From Balaenoptera acutorostrata (lineage: Eukaryota > Chordata > Mammalia > Artiodactyla > Balaenopteridae): a DNA stretch of 64,000 bases. Below, in pieces: positions 22,981 to 37,100 of this stretch. The DNA lies in NCBI RefSeq assembly GCF_949987535.1, contig NC_080081.1, positions 39,224,428 to 39,288,427 of the forward strand, given 5' to 3'. The position numbers and the translations under genes are program-made. The notes under the pieces are model-generated. The model made no database searches and was not told the origin of the DNA. It was given only the letters and a program-made list of their open reading frames with translations. Each line of letters starts with the position of its first letter. Positions within the stretch are counted from its first letter, which is position 1.

Positions 22981-25900
22981 GACAGATGGGACTGAGTAAA
23001 TCTGTTAGGGGGAGCCCACAAATTAGATTTCATTCAGTCCATCCCTCACACTACTTGGATCTGCTCACATTCTCCAGCAATAGTATGAAAATCAGATTGC
23101 CACCCTTCTTCGTCAAGAATGGAGGTGAAAATGCAATCATTTTGTAGCCAGTTGCAAAATTCTAAAATGTATTGCAGAGGGTTAGCACACCATGCTATAG
23201 TCCCTATTGCTGCAAGCTTCCCCCAAACTATAATTGATATTCCTCTTCCAACCCGTTCTAGATCCACCACTCCCTTCTGCTTTGACCAAGATTTCACCTG
23301 CTTAACAAAGTAGTGAAGTGACCAAGATCTTCATATCTGAAGGTTCTGAGTGTGGCTGTCTTGTTCGTGTTCAGCTGAAATTTTCTGCATAGACACGCCA
23401 AGTAATGTTACCTTACAACTCATTCATTCCATACATATTCCTTCCTGCACCCATTGTGCAGAAGCACACCCAGTTTCTCTTAGTAATAGGTTTAACTAAA
23501 CCAGGTAATCCAGTAATTCTTTCTTTGCCTGCTAATCACCTTGAATGAGGAGCCCAATATGGCCTAGTGATATATGCAACCTCTATTTCAGTGAAACCCT
23601 TATATTTTCCTCCGGTCGAAATTATACCCATAGTAAACAGAACCTCTGTTTTGGCAGTTACTGGTTGGGAAGAAAGGCTGTAAAAATTCTGCAATTTGGT
23701 CACTGGGAGCTATAATGAGGGGATCAATCCTATTTCTTCCTTTTGTTTTCTGACCCTTTTGGAATGCAGCTCCGTAAATCAGCCACTGGATCAGCACATA
23801 TACCATCTCCAAAAGGACAATGCATTTGAACTCATTGTATTTTCAAAAATGACCACAAAAATATCTTCTATTCCATACCCTCTTCTGCAATGTAATTTGT
23901 CAGTCTCACATCAGGAGGTAGAGTCTAATTCCCCCTCCTCTACCTCCATGAATCTGAGCCAGCCTTAGTGAGTACTTTGAACAAAAATAGTGCTAATGGT
24001 GATATTATAGCCTGGATCATAAGAATTTGCAGCTTCCACGTATGTCTTTTACAACACCTGGTATTGGAATGCTTCTTCCAGAACATAGCCATCATGCCCA
24101 AGCTGCATGAAGAGGCCATGTGTAGATAATCCACTTATCAGCTCCAGCTGAGCTCCTGATATCATGTGAGTGAGCAATCAGCCCCATCAAGCCCTCTGCA
24201 GGCCCAGCGACAACCTCAGCCCCAATATTTGGTCTAAGCTATCTGAAAACCTCCAGTGAGGACACTGCAGATTAACTTATTAACCAACAGAAGAATGAGA
24301 GATAAAAATTTGTTTAAACCGTTTAGTGTAGGAATGGTTGGTTGTACAGCAATAGATGACCAAAGAGTGCCTCAAACGCTTCAAGGTGTTGACCCCAAGT
24401 TGACACTGTGAAGAGACTTCAATGGGCCATTTTGTCATTCTATGGGAACAATCATTTTGGATAATAGAAAACATTGTAAAATCAGAAAATGCCATGGTCA
24501 TACACCCATTATCATGGCATTCCCATAATATGGTTCCCTTAGTTAGAAGCAATGTTTTGTGGGGCACAATGTTATTGCATGAGGCATTCTAAAAGTCATG
24601 ATCATCAAATGGTGGAGCTAGCAGGAGTAGGGAAGACAAATCCATATCTTCAATGTATATCATTTTAAGTGAAAGTAATCTCTGTTCCCTCCAAGGTGCC
24701 TGTTATAATCTACCTGTCACTAAAAGGTTGTTCTGAGTAATAGTACCATATGAAAGAGCTAGAACTGTTATTTTTCAATGGTTGTACATTCTGCAGTAGG
24801 TAATTGAGCCTTTGCAATAGGCAACCCACAATTTTTGACAAATACATAGCTTCCAGCCATGCCACCATAGCTATTCTGTTTATAGGTCCATTTTGCAGGT
24901 AACAAGATGACCAAGAAAAGAGACTTGCTCACATGCACAGTACAGGTCATCTCTCACCTAATTTTTGAGAGCCTGCTCTTTGGTGAAAGCACACTGGTGG
25001 CATTTACGAGACAAAAAGATCTTCATACTTTGTGTCCTTTCCTATAAGTCCATCCATGTAACTCTTCTCCAGACATCCTTATCCCCAGTCTTCCATTCTT
25101 ATTTCTTCCCAGTCATTATACATTACACAGCATTTCCTGCATATCCATATGCTAGATGATACCTCCTTCTGTACAAAATAGATGACTGAGTATTTTGTTC
25201 ACAGCTTTGCTCCCTCACATGATTTAATTTGACTAATTTCTTTCAGGACCACCTATGAATGTGGGTATGACACGGCAGTAGCCCCTTTTCCAAAAATGTC
25301 AACGCATTGTGGTGGTCCATCTGTGAGCCAGGTTTAAGTGTTTACTTTCTCCATCAATTGATTAAAAGTTACCCTCCATAAGGACATAGTTGTGAGCTGA
25401 AGGATAAACATCAGATAAACAGAAATAAGTGACGAGGGAGTCTGGGCCATCTGTTCATTTAATTTATTTGTACTTTCTGAATCTGCTTCAGCCTACTCCT
25501 AAATGTGTCACTTCCATTAAATATTCGATTGCTATAGCACCTGCTTAACCTTAGAACTAGCTGAATTCAAAATAACTTTGTTCATGGTGGAAAGCTCTGG
25601 TTTCATAATCTCATGGTGTGTCTTGGTCAGGTGCTCAGACAAAATCAGTTGCTTAAATGAAACCAGTTGCTAGCACATGCATGCAAAGCTATGCTTTTCA
25701 AATGGAGGGTAATTCTCTGCCATGGTGATCTTGGCTTTGCTCCAGGACCCTATGTGATTGTCCCATACCCAAAGACTCAACACAGGATCCTTTTCTACCA
25801 CTGATTCATCTATCATAAATTGATCAATGGATGAAATGGCCACAACAGCAGGGCAGCCTGCACTGGAGACTAGAACTTTGAACCTCATTCAGTACTGACA

Positions 25901-26100
25901 GCATTCAAAATTTCCTGATCAATGGATTGGAGCTATATTCTCAAGAGATGTGTATGTTGCATGCATAGTGCAAAAAGACTTATAAAGCACGATGGCTTTT
26001 TCTCAGTGGTTTATATTTCTATAAGCAACAACTTGCCTTTAATTTAATGCAAGATAACTTGCAATATCCCAGATCTTTAAACTCCTAAAAATTTCATTAG
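22980..26100 (-). pseudogene. ERVL-like (class III) endogenous retrovirus internal remnant
   Basis: Minus-strand translation is broken by many stops. The segment at 25888-25670 reads like the end of reverse transcriptase and the start of RNase H, with a 'GSWSKAK' then 'NYPPFEK' block typical of ERVL pol. Further downstream (about 25340-25300) 'TWLTDG' resembles the RNase H active-site start. At about 23600-23000 the text fits the 3' part of ERVL, where these elements carry a dUTPase-like region and no env. Order, orientation and spacing agree with one element. The region is split by a plus-strand MLT1-like LTR. It has no coding capacity. Confidence 0.6.
23842..24362 (+). repeat. MLT1-type solo LTR inserted in the ERVL remnant
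   Basis: 'cttctattccataccctctt', 'caggaggtagagtctaattc' and 'tgaatctgagccagccttag' form an MLT1-like start. The typical end, with 'gtttaaaccgtttagtgtag' and 'acagcaatagatgacc', is at about 24313-24362. It is plus-oriented inside a minus-strand retrovirus, so it inserted after that copy or was joined to it by rearrangement. Confidence 0.6.
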
Positions 26101-26524
26101 TCCAGCAGGACTTTGATTTATATGGATTTATTACCACTGCCTCGTTCTATTTCACTGCCATGGCTCTCACTTTGATATAAGACACCTGTTGAGGCTACAA
26201 CAACAACATCAAAACCCTTTTGCAGTTCTACCAATCCTATAATCAGATCTTTGGTCTGATTTTCAACAGAATCTGCCTGGTGACTACAAAAGATAAAAGT
26301 CTCGTTAAAAATCAATCATAATACTCTTTTGCTTTGACAGCCTACCTTAAGTTGGCAATTAGCTTTTCATAAGGTATCCAAAGGCATAAAAAAGTCATAC
26401 AACCTTATTAAATGTTTAATTATCATTCTCCTTGCATTGATGAACTGTACTTGCCTTACCTTTACACCTCAAGTGAAAACATGACTATGATGTCATTGAA
26501 TGTAAAAAGTTATTAACACGCTAC

Positions 26525-27190
26525 TGATAATAAGTCCTATTTCAATCAGAATCATAAAGATCAGATCATAAATAAATGAAATAGAGACTAAAAAAATAGA
26601 AAAGATCAATGAAACTAAAAGCTGTTTCTTTGAAAAGATAAACAAAATTGATAAAACTGTAACCAGACTCACCAAGAAAAAAAGGGAGAGGGCCCAAATC
26701 AATAAAATTAGAAATGAAAAAGGAGAAGTTACAATCGACACCACAGAAATACAAAGGCCCATAGAGGCTACTACAAGCAACTATACACCAATAAAATGGC
26801 CAACCTAGAAGAAATGGACAAATTCTTAGAAAAGTACAACCTTCTAAGACTGAACCAGGAAGAAATAGAAAATACGAATAGTCCAATTATAAGTACTGAA
26901 ATTGAATCTGTGATTTTAAAACTCCCAACAAACAAAGGTCCAAGACCAGATGACTTCACAAGCCAATTCTACCAAACTTTTAGAGAAGAGTTAACACCTA
27001 TCCTTCCAAAACTATTCCAAAAAATTGCAGAGGAAGGAACACTTCCAAACTCATTCTATGAGGACACCATCACGCTGATACCAAAACCAGACAAAGATAC
27101 TACAAAAAAGAAAATTACAGGCCAATATCACTGATTAATATAGACGCAAAAAATCCTTTACAGAATACTAGCAAACCAAATCCAACAATA
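26525..27190 (+). pseudogene. L1 ORF2 fragment (palm/finger region)
   Basis: The plus strand reads as the L1 ORF2 linker and early reverse transcriptase. A frame at 26796-27134 (112 aa) contains '[20 protein letters not shown]' and '[18 protein letters not shown]', and corresponds to minus-strand 12834-12440 of the L1 at 9.9-17.2 kb. The upstream part at 26560-26760 has one or more frame breaks. Neither the 5' end of L1 nor a 3'UTR or poly-A is attached, so it is a fragment cut on both sides. Confidence 0.85.
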
Positions 27191-27830
27191 CATTAAAAGT
27201 GTCAAACCCACTTTAAAATCCATCCTGCAGATTGACTTTCCAGGGCCAGTCCTGGTCAATTTTTTCAGTCCACATCCCTTCAAAACTGTAGTTTTAGGTA
27301 AGGTTTGCATGCTAATGTTTTGTTGGTGAAAGAAATTCCAGGTAGTGAGAGGGAGGTAGAAATAAACGTGCCATAAGAATGGAGAGAAAACAAATATAAG
27401 TTTGTTATTAAAGCTCTGCCAGCACAAGGTATCATATATGGGCTTGGACTTTGGAGCTACTGTAACTTCCACTGCAGGAGAGATGTTGGAGACTCCTTAG
27501 GCTTTAACCCAAGAGAGGAGTGACAGCAAGCAGTGTTTAGAGATTTAGTGATAAACAGAGGAGGTTGCTGTGGTCATATCCTCTACTGGTCAAACAACAG
27601 AGAAGGAAAGTGGGAATTAGTGAATCTAAGTAGGTGCATAATTTGGGCCTAATAGCATAAATTATAAATTCTAAATATAGATTCTGTACATTACTCTTGG
27701 AATTATGTTTTGGTTTTTATTATTAGATTACTCAACTCACATGTGGATTAATGGTTGCAATTGGTATCATTTTCTTCAGGTATTCTGTATCCTTGAAATT
27801 TATATAATTTTTTTTAATCTTTACTACAAC
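27191..27830. other. Unassigned sequence
   Basis: It may be a further part of the ERVL element upstream of pol, but I found no motif that shows it. A 104-codon minus frame at 27158-27472 overlaps the L1 fragment edge and is not convincing. Confidence 0.3.
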
Positions 27831-27970
27831 TATAATACAAGTGTCATTATCTCCAGTTTAGAGACACTGTAACTGAAGCCAAGAGAGATGGAATAACATT
27901 CCATTATCAGATAATTGGTGTCTGTGATTCCAACCTAGGTCTGTCTGAGTTTAGTCCCATGCTTTTTTTA
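27830..27970 (-). repeat. MIR-like SINE
   Basis: 'attatctccagtttagagac', then 'aactgaagccaagagagatg' and 'attccaacctaggtctgtct' match the reverse complement of the MIR core and 5' part. Diverged. Confidence 0.5.
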
Positions 27971-28089
27971 TTACACCATGACAAGTCAATAAGAACAAAT
28001 TGCTGCTTGTTTATTACTTTGTAGTATAAAAAAAGTCATGAAAATCTATTTTGTCCCCTTAAAAACCTATAGAATAAGTATGGTTTAAG

Positions 28090-28200
28090 TTATTACTCTT
28101 TTACTTACTTGAAAGCTGAAGCTCAGAGAGGCTAAACAGCGTACCCAAGTTCACATTCCTGGAGATCACAAGATTAAGGACATACTTCTAGCACCAATCT
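28090..28200 (-). repeat. MIR-like SINE
   Basis: 'agctgaagctcagagaggct' and 'tacccaagttcacattcctg' match the reverse complement of the MIR core. Confidence 0.6.
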
Positions 28201-28589
28201 GAAAACTCAGTAATCCGCCGCAAGGATTCCAGGAACACAGAAACATTTTAAAATGTGGCACAAGTTTATTCTATGCAACACATTTGCCAATGCTCATTCC
28301 TCACTTCTGCCTGCTAATTTGGTTATTTTTTTCTATGAAAAAAGAAGACATAATTCTATGAAGAGCTGCCGTAATATAGGCTTTACTCAGAAAGCGTTCC
28401 TACTAATGGAGAAGCACAGAAAAATACAGTAACCCCTATTGCCTAAGAGGAGGGAGTCTCTGTAAGTTCTTTTAAAGATTACTAAATCAATTTTTTTCTT
28501 CTTGCATTAATAGAAAGCTCAAGATGTAACAGGATGGTCTGTGGTAATAATACAGGTGTTTGGGGGTTTGTAGTGAGGTGCTCAAGTGT

Positions 28590-28790
28590 GAAGATGTGCT
28601 CCAGAGGCAGAGAGACCTAGAATCTAAACCTGGTACAGCCATTTAATAACTATGAGACCCAGGCAAAGTTAACGAGTTCTTCCTATCTCAGTTGTCTAGC
28701 AAGCAAAATGAGATTTCTTCCTGGCATGTAAAATGCACATGTTCAAATTGTGTCAGTGAAAGGTAACATTTGCAATGTGCTTAGTAGATG
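28590..28790 (+). repeat. MIR-like SINE
   Basis: 'tctaaacctggtacagccat', 'gacccaggcaaagttaac' and a 3' part 'caatgtgcttagtagatgcc' match a plus-strand MIR across most of its length. Confidence 0.55.
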
Positions 28791-28799
28791 CCTAGTTCA

Positions 28800-31700
28800 G
28801 ATTCCTCAACACTTGGCAGTTCTGAGGTTTAATTGTAATAGTTTAACTGCCTATGTTATTGTTTATATATTTCAGAAAAGGAAGGGTGTTTATTCATTTC
28901 ACTATCATCCCTCATGCAGTCCCACACAGTTGGGCACTAATAAGGTTAACTCTCAGTTGCTAACTAATTAATCTGAAATTGCTAAATACCCACATGAATT
29001 AAATCCTTGTTTTCATCATGAATAGCTCACTAAAAATGAAGAGCTGTTTAAGATTGTGTAAAACATTGATTAATTATCTTTCAAAAATAAGAGTCCAGGG
29101 ATACTTAAACTCTTTGCATTTTAATAGCAGAGAGTGTTCAGCTCAAATCACTAAACTGAATCATTTTACGATTAAGGGTGCAAAACATGAGCTCTTGACT
29201 ATGAGAAGGGGGTAACATGACACAAGAGAGTGATCCTATTCTCCATTTTTATGGCAGTATGTGAAGTGTGTTGCTGTGAAGTGAACAAACAAAATCACAT
29301 ATGGGGAGAGGCAACAGCTGTCCCCATAAAGTCTTTGGCCTCCTGCTGCCCTCCATCCTAGAGGCAGACATGGTGGTTGATGGCTGCCCACCATGCTCTA
29401 CTTTATTGCTTCATTGACTGTTTTGCAAATGCTGACAACAGTTTACCAGCCGCAAAGAAATTATTTGATTTACCTCAAGTTTTTTTGCTACCACTCCAGA
29501 GTCTTGCTTGTCCTTGGTTAAATGGTGTCCTTGCAAAATTGCAAGGCAAAAAAATGTACTGTTTTCTCCTTAACCAAATAGACATAGTTCTGTGATGTGA
29601 AATTACTGGAAAAAATGTGACTTGGGGAAATTACGGTTCCTTGTTTAGTATGTATTGTGCATGCCTTACAGCCTTCCCTAACCAGTAGCTCCCAATTTCA
29701 TTTAAATTGTAATGATTTCCTTTAAGGACAATTAAGTTGCCTAAGAGCAGTGCATGCATACTAATGCAGCAGAGGCAAGGCTCAGTGTAGAAGAGAGTAA
29801 TAACTGTTTATTAATATGATAATTAAGTGTTAATGCTTAGCAACCTAATGATATCTGTTAAATAACTTACACTTTGGAGCCAAATCCTGGCAAATGGAAT
29901 TCTATTAAAAATAACAAAATGTAGTGAATATAAAAATAAATGATGTTAATCTGCCATTAAATCACATATATTTTCTGATTTGCATCTCATTTGAGAGAAG
30001 TCCCCTATTCTCTCTTTTCTACCAAATATGCGAAGCCAGTATAATTAGCCATGCTCATTTCAGAGTTTTTAATGCTTGTGGATGTTTATAAATACTCAAT
30101 GGAAGGAGAAGTAATAAAAAGTAGAGATTAAGGTGAATACCATTTTAGAATATTCTTTTTAAAACTATCCTTTTAAAAGTATGCATTTTCTAAACTTTCA
30201 AAAAATTCTCAAATAGGAAAATATAACATCAAAAATGTGATATTCAAAATTTTAACACTTTCTATGGGGCCTCATTCTCCAGCTTCATATTATCTTTTAT
30301 ATTTTCACAGACAATAGTGAATATTTCTAATTTTCCCAGTGTTATCTAAAGTTTTTCAATTTTTAAAACTCATTTAAAAATTTTAAAATGTATATTCTTA
30401 ATTCTTACACCTTTAGTGACATATACATTTAAGAGTGTGACTAACTACACTTTCTTAATTTATTTGGGTTCTAGACAGTGTTAAAGATTGGGAGAACAAA
30501 TAGAAATTGTCATTATTCTTGCAAAATGGGTAACAGGGAAGATTTATTCTCCAAGTGTGAAGTCATACTTCGACAAATGCAATAAACAAAGTTTTCTTGT
30601 AGTGCTTCCTTTTGGAAGTTGCCAAACTACTTCCTAGGTTGAAATGAAACACCATCTTATTCACTGAGTGATTTTTGGTCTCTGATCTGCACTCTGAAGC
30701 CAACAGTCAAAGGAGGAAAATATCCCACCTAAGGGTATCTTCCTGAAATCCTGTTTTTTAATTACACTCTTTTAGACATCCCCTCTTTTCACTGTTCTGC
30801 TACCTGTGTGGTAAAATATGCACAAACTCACTGAATAGAGTCCTTTGAAAGAAGACAAAATGCCTGGTGAAATTTGTTCCAGAGAATGACATGTATGAAT
30901 TTTGGTAGAAGTAAAGAAGTCAAATGCTTAGTGGATCAAATAAAAATAAGGACTAGAAATGCTCGTTGGATTTAATTGCAAAAAAACTCCTTAATGGCAA
31001 TATTAAAAGGGTAATATGTTTAGAATATTTGGAGCTAGCTCAGACTGCAATGGACTGAAGTGTGAATTGGATTAAATTAAGCCACAAAGAAATAAAAATA
31101 AAAATAATTAATTTTCACAAGGTTTGGCTATAAAGGGAGAAAGAGATGTAGGGTATTAGCTAGAGAGAGAATATATAATTGAGGAGTATTTTTAAAATAG
31201 AGTATATGTTTGCTTAAATATGTTTAGATGTGAAAGAAATATTAAAGAGAGATTAGTTGAAAATTAGCAGGAAAGGAGATAGGAATGATGAAACAAGGTC
31301 CCTGAAGATTCAAGTAGGAGAAGATGAAACTTAAAGCATAAATGGAGATATTGGCCTTGAATCCTGCAGGAGCACCTCTGTCTCTGAAACTGAAAGGAGG
31401 TGAGGTGGTGGTATTTGTATTGTGAAGGCAGGAAGCTCTTACTGAATCATCTCAAATTTCTCATCTCAAATTTTCTAAAATAATATAAGAAGCACTGATA
31501 TCTAACCTTTTCTTTACTACAAGTAGTTTTATGTTTGGTGTATTTCTGTTTAAAATACTAAGCAGTGGAGTTTTAAAAATACAGACTTTTACAGCACACC
31601 TGTCAAATTCTCCTTTAGTCTGCAAACCTCTCAACCTCAAAGGTTGTAGCTGATCTAGTTAACCTTTCTTGTTTTCAACTTCTGGCTCAAGTTATTGTCC

Positions 31701-33690
31701 CCTGTCTTTGTTTGGACCTCTAGGGCAGTGAGGAATTCTTTCCTATTTGGTCCCAGGTTTATCCCTTTGGCTTCTGGTCAAAATTACACTGACATACTGT
31801 CTACCTCCTTGCAAACCTGGCTGATATCCATTTTGCTAACTGGAGAAGGCTTCTGTCTCTTGGCTAATTTTTCTATTCAGACAGGGATATAAGTCCTTCT
31901 CCCTCCATTACCATGTGCTAGATATACTGTTTTTCTACTTTTTCTTCCTAACTTTGGCTATTTTTGTCTTATCTTTTATAAAGTGAAATAAGAAGAAAAA
32001 TACAGATAGAGGAAGAAGACTGCTTTTATAAATGCTATTAATGTTGAGGAATTTGGGCTTTCATTAATATTCTGAGAGCTTGAATGTCTTTTGTTATGTA
32101 ATATATGTCTCCTGAGCAAAAAGTAAGTGAATAGGATCCAGAGCTCTAGAAATAGGGATAATTTGACTAATTTGGAGTTTAAATTTCCTATTTAATTTTA
32201 TGATTGAGTAGAATAGAACTTGTGTATAAGGGCTAGCCATGTGAAAGTAGTGAAAATAACACACTCCAATAAAAATGTTCCCAAGGAAAGTCATGGAGGA
32301 GGTCAAACCCAAGTCATAAAAAGCTAGAACATTAAGAAGTCTAAATGGAGATATAGCACTTCACCAAAAGTTTTCCTTGTCAGCCTAATGAACAAACATG
32401 TGTCAGTGGTTTGGGGTTAGATAAATTGATATCTAAAAGGTGAGTTTACTAAGAGAGTCTAAGTGTGCACATGAAATGTACCCCTCAATGCCAGATGTTT
32501 ATATTTATTGTATTTTTGCTTAATCAGATCCCTAATACAACCTTGCATCTGAGTGCTTATAAGAAATCACATGCACTGCTGAGACCAATGAGGTAAATTA
32601 CTTTATGTGGACCTAAAATTGTAAAGGAAATCATAAGACACAAAACCAAAAAGATTCATGCTAGTGGAGGTGTTATGAATGCTTTATTTTTATAAGAAAG
32701 CACAGGCAATAAACTATTGATTTTAAGATGTCAAATTGAGCCTGAATATTTACATTTCTTCCCTTTATGTATAATAGATATTATCAAGTAAACATAATAC
32801 ATTCTAAAAGAGAGCTGCTATCAACAGAAAAAAACTTGGATTAATTTTTTAAATAAAGGAACAAAGTGGGATTGGGGTAAGGAAAAAGCCAATAATTTCA
32901 AAAAGCACTTGATTAAACATGTCAAAGAGGGACAAACAGAAACAAGTGTACTTGTTTCCCCCCCGAAAAAAATAATCACCAGTTTTCACTATGAAGGAAT
33001 TAGTGTTACCTGTGATCATATCTTCATGTGTGTGCAGCTGTGTGTGTTTTGTGGGTGGGAGTGATTGAAGAAGTCTGAAAATTTCACCAGGACCAAAACT
33101 GACTGTGACTTACATTCTTAAGGGTCACTTGGTGAATCAAGTAGATAGTCCAAGATGGAGAATCCAGTACCAAAAGGTAGGAAAGAAGATCTCCAATTAA
33201 GTATCAGATTGTGACTACACCAATAAGTACAGAGGAAGGAAAACCTTCAGTAAAGCAGTGAAATCTCCAAATCTGACTAGTCTCCACATTACCTCCTCTT
33301 CTATGTCCTACTCATAACTGCATTTAAACTGAAACGTATTCTCAATACCCCACTGGCAGAAAATAAAAGAATGTAGATATTATTGAGTAATGACAAAGAT
33401 TTGAACTAAGACTTAAGGAATTCCATTAGCACCCTTCATTGAGAGCAGCCAGTTACTGCACTGATCTCCAGGGCAAGTGCAGAAGTGAGCTTTGTCCACC
33501 AGCTTCAATCTTAAGAAAAGGTTTCTGTACCACCCTAGGATTCATTTGGAGGAGAATTTTCCAAGCATAGGAAGAGAATCCAAGTGATGAGCAGCCAAAT
33601 TCACTATGTAGCTCATATCCTCAGTATAAGAGAAAAAAAAACAAAAGAAAACAAAAAAAACCCACAACTTAATATAGTGTCATAGTCCAA
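28800..33690. other. AT-rich intergenic sequence, nothing assigned
   Basis: About 4.9 kb without a recognisable gene or element. Open frames are all under 75 codons and lack motifs. Some A-rich stretches (about 31080-31400 and 33600-33670) could be old L1 or SINE debris. Confidence 0.4.
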
Positions 33691-33797
33691 ACTTATAAAT
33701 GTCACATTCTCTGAACCCATCATAATAAAACTAGAAATTAACAACAGAAAGCCAAATAAAACAAAACAACTAACCATTCAGAAATTTAACAGCACTT
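33690..33797 (+). repeat. Old L1 ORF2 remnant that received the ERV
   Basis: 'cacattctctgaacccatc', 'aataaaactagaaattaaca' and 'cagaaatttaacagcactt' resemble L1M ORF2 in plus orientation. The text appears to resume on the far side of the retrovirus at 40757 ('acttcttaataaatctggg'), as expected if the provirus integrated into this L1. Confidence 0.55.
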
Positions 33798-34105
33798 TGT
33801 GATCTAAAACAGATTGCCAGTTATTTCTCCAGCAAAGATGGGTTTATTAAAAATCAGCAGAGAATTGCAGTTCAGGGTCTGCAAGAGGAGCCATGTGCAA
33901 GTCCCCACATGGCATAGGAAGAATGCTTTTATAGAGGGAAAAAGGAAGTAGGGAAGGCTATAGTAAACAGTCCATGACTTTTTATTGGCTGAGTCCATAC
34001 CAGGAAAAAAGAGGAGTCTTTCTTCTGCCCTTTGGACTGGTCCTGAGAGATCCCCCTTCTGGTCACCTCACTCAATTTAATTGAAGTTTTAATTTTATTT
34101 TTACA
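33798..34105 (-). repeat. 3' LTR of the ERV-I-like provirus
   Basis: 308 bp, with the same orientation and edges as the 5' LTR (plus strand TGTGATCT... to ...ATTTTTACA). The two LTRs differ at many positions including small indels, so the integration is old. Confidence 0.88.
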
Positions 34106-34119
34106 TTTCCCCCTTTTGC
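34106..34119 (-). other. Polypurine tract
   Basis: On the minus strand GCAAAAGGGGGAAA lies immediately upstream of the 3' LTR, which is the second-strand primer position. Confidence 0.8.
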
Positions 34120-37100
34120 TCAATATCTTTCTCTGAAAGCATCACTGTTTAAGAGTCAAGTTTCCTAGTTTTAGCAGCTTTTTCTCCTTCAATGTCAGGA
34201 AGGGCATTTCCTGGAAGTAGTGTCTCACATCAGAAGGAAAGTGCACAGATTGGAAACTTATTGAGGACACATTTGAGTAACAAGGAGGAGTAGGAAGAAT
34301 GCTTTTTATCTGAAATTCATATGTTATCAAGATCATAGACACTGGAGATTATCTGAAGGGTTATGTAATCATCAAAGGTTTGGCTACAAACTTCCAACAG
34401 GCCTGGTCCAGATAACTTGGGAAAGCTATCTTATCAGATGTTATCTGCTTCAATTGCAAGAAGTCTTTACTTTCAGGTCACCAGATGATGTGCAGGTCCA
34501 GTAAGAGTTTGGTGCTATCTTTAGGTGTGTCACATGAATCCAAGAGTTTATTCTTTGGAGTGGCAGTACAAGGGTTGGTTAAGAGTACCTGATAGGAATC
34601 TTTCCAGAGAGGTTGAAGAGTTCTTCTGGAGGTGTCTTTTCCAAAACACAAAATCTCCAGATTGCAAGGTGCACTGCTTATTGTCTTTGTCTTCTAAGGG
34701 CACACCATGAAAAGATTGCTCTACCAAAACATGGTTATTTTTAATAGAAGCAATTAGGCCTTTATAATATTGGAGTATCTCTCCTTTAATCAGTTGTGGG
34801 TTAAAAGAAGCAGGAGCCAAGTACATTGGGTGAGAGATTATGAATTTAAAAAAGGGGTAGATCTGAGATTTAGAAGAACAAAAGGCAGTGCTTTTGGCCA
34901 AAGTATTTGGAGGGCCTCTACAAATTTTGCCAGTTGAGTCTTAATAATGTCATTAGTACATTTGACTAAACCAGAGAATTGAAAGTGGTAAGCACAGTGA
35001 AAGTGTTATAAAACCAGCCATACAGCATAGACTTGTTGAAGCACCTGGCCAGTGAAATGGATTCCTCAATCACTATGAGGCTTGAGAGAAGTTTCCCATG
35101 TATGGATAATCTTTTCCAAAAGGGCATTAGCCACAGATGAGCAGTAGCCTGTCTGCAAGGAAAGGATTCAGTCCAATGTGAAAACATACAGACCATGACT
35201 AAGACATATTTATATCCATTAGACAGGGAAGATTGTATGAAATCCATTTGCCAGACCTTGAATGGTCCATTAGTCAGTTTAAAATGTCCAGGAACAAAAT
35301 AAAAAAGGCTTCTCTGGGTTGTACTTTAGACAAATGGGATGAGTGACGTAGTCACTACTACCTTGTTAATGTTTCCCCACCAATATTCATTCATGAGTGC
35401 TATCATTTTGTCAGTAGACCAATGGTGTAATGCCTGTGTAGTGGTTAAGAGTGGAAATTTTACAGTCTTCAGTAGGACTGGGCTGTTAGTTGGTCCAAAC
35501 CTGAGCTTTCTCTTTACATTAAACCAACAATTGTTGAATTTCCAAACTTGTTTTTCCTTTTCTGAGGCCAATTCTTGGGCTTCTTTAGCCAATTTTTCTA
35601 AGATATCATTTGGGGAAATGTCCCTTTGGACCATGACAGAGGTTTGGGGGCCTGTTGATCTCTTTAAGGGCATAATTCTTTGTGGAAATGTTAACAAAGT
35701 GATTTCGCTTAGCTTCCAGTGAGTCAAATTTAAAATACCCAGAATCTTAATAATAGTTAAAGGGATAGGTAAAAGTATTGCATCCAATAATTTCTGAACA
35801 TAGGGGTCTTTTAAATTTTATTTCCATTGGAAGTAAGGAAGACATGTTGCTTCCACAACATTCCCAAATCACGAGTTACTCCGCAGGCATATCTATTATC
35901 AGTATAAATATAGGCAGTTTTGTCCTTGGCTGAAGTACAAGTCTGTGTAAGACTTTTGGGCTGAATTAGCCAAAGGTAAAGATGTTGCCTCCACAACATC
36001 AAAAGGAGTTGTAATAACATACCAGCATAGTATTTGCCGTTGTCACCTTTTAAATATGATCCGTCAGTTGAACCATGAGAAGTCAGCATTACATAGAGGA
36101 GTTTCCTATAATCATCACTAGGAGTCAGGAGATGGTTTGTCAATGTCAAGTGGCCTTGAAGGACTTCATTGGTGAGGAAGGAGGCAAGAGCAACAGGGTT
36201 AAGGTTGTTACAATGTAAGAGTTATGTGAGGAGCAGTTAACAAAAGGACCTCATATGAAGTGGCTGACTGAGAATTGTTGACTGTGATGAGAATTTAGGA
36301 GAATTTCTATTCCATGAGGTAAAATGGTTAAAGGGGATCCCACAACAATTGTTTTAGGTGGACTTAACCAAAAGGGTAATGGCTGTAATGGTTCTAAAGC
36401 AGGGGGTATCCCCATGCCACAAGGTGCAGTTGCTGGCTACAATACCCTATGATCAATGGTGTTCCCCATCTTTTTGTGTGAGTACCCCAAGGGCATCTCT
36501 TCCTTTTCATATGCAAGAAGGAAAAAGGGAATCTGATAATTGGAAGGACAAAAGCATGTGGGTTCATCAAACTCCCCTTTAAGACGTTGAGGTTTATGTT
36601 ACCTGGTTTTCCTCATAAATTGGGTCAGTGTTGTTATTTAGTAAAACATACAGACAATAAGAGAGAAACTGGGAATCCAGTTTCAGCAATAACCATGTAG
36701 CTCAAGAAGACCTCACAGTTGGCACTTAATTTGCGGTTTGGGGAAATTTAGGACACCATGAAGTCTATCTGGATCTAGGGTATAGCACTTGTTCTGATAT
36801 CAGATGCCCTAAATATTGAACCTGGGTTTGGGCAAATGGCAATTTTTCTTTGGTGACACTGTGTCCCTTGAAGGATAAGAGCTGTAGCAAGTGGATGCTG
36901 TCTCCTGTGGGGAGGCTTGAGAAGGAGAGTAAAGAAGCAAGGCATCCACATACTGCAACAAAGTAGAACTTCTAGGGATCTTTATATCAACCAAATCACC
37001 TTCAGGATTTGTGAGAAATAATAAGGACTCTCAGTAAAACCCTGAGGTATTACTGCCCAAGTGAAATGTTTTTCTTCCCAAGTGAAGTCAAAAAGGTATT

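Noticed and set aside
34120..34450. Possible env remnant of the ERV
   Set aside because: I could not find any env-like motif in this 330-bp stretch; it may be a trace of env or unrelated leader of the 3' LTR.
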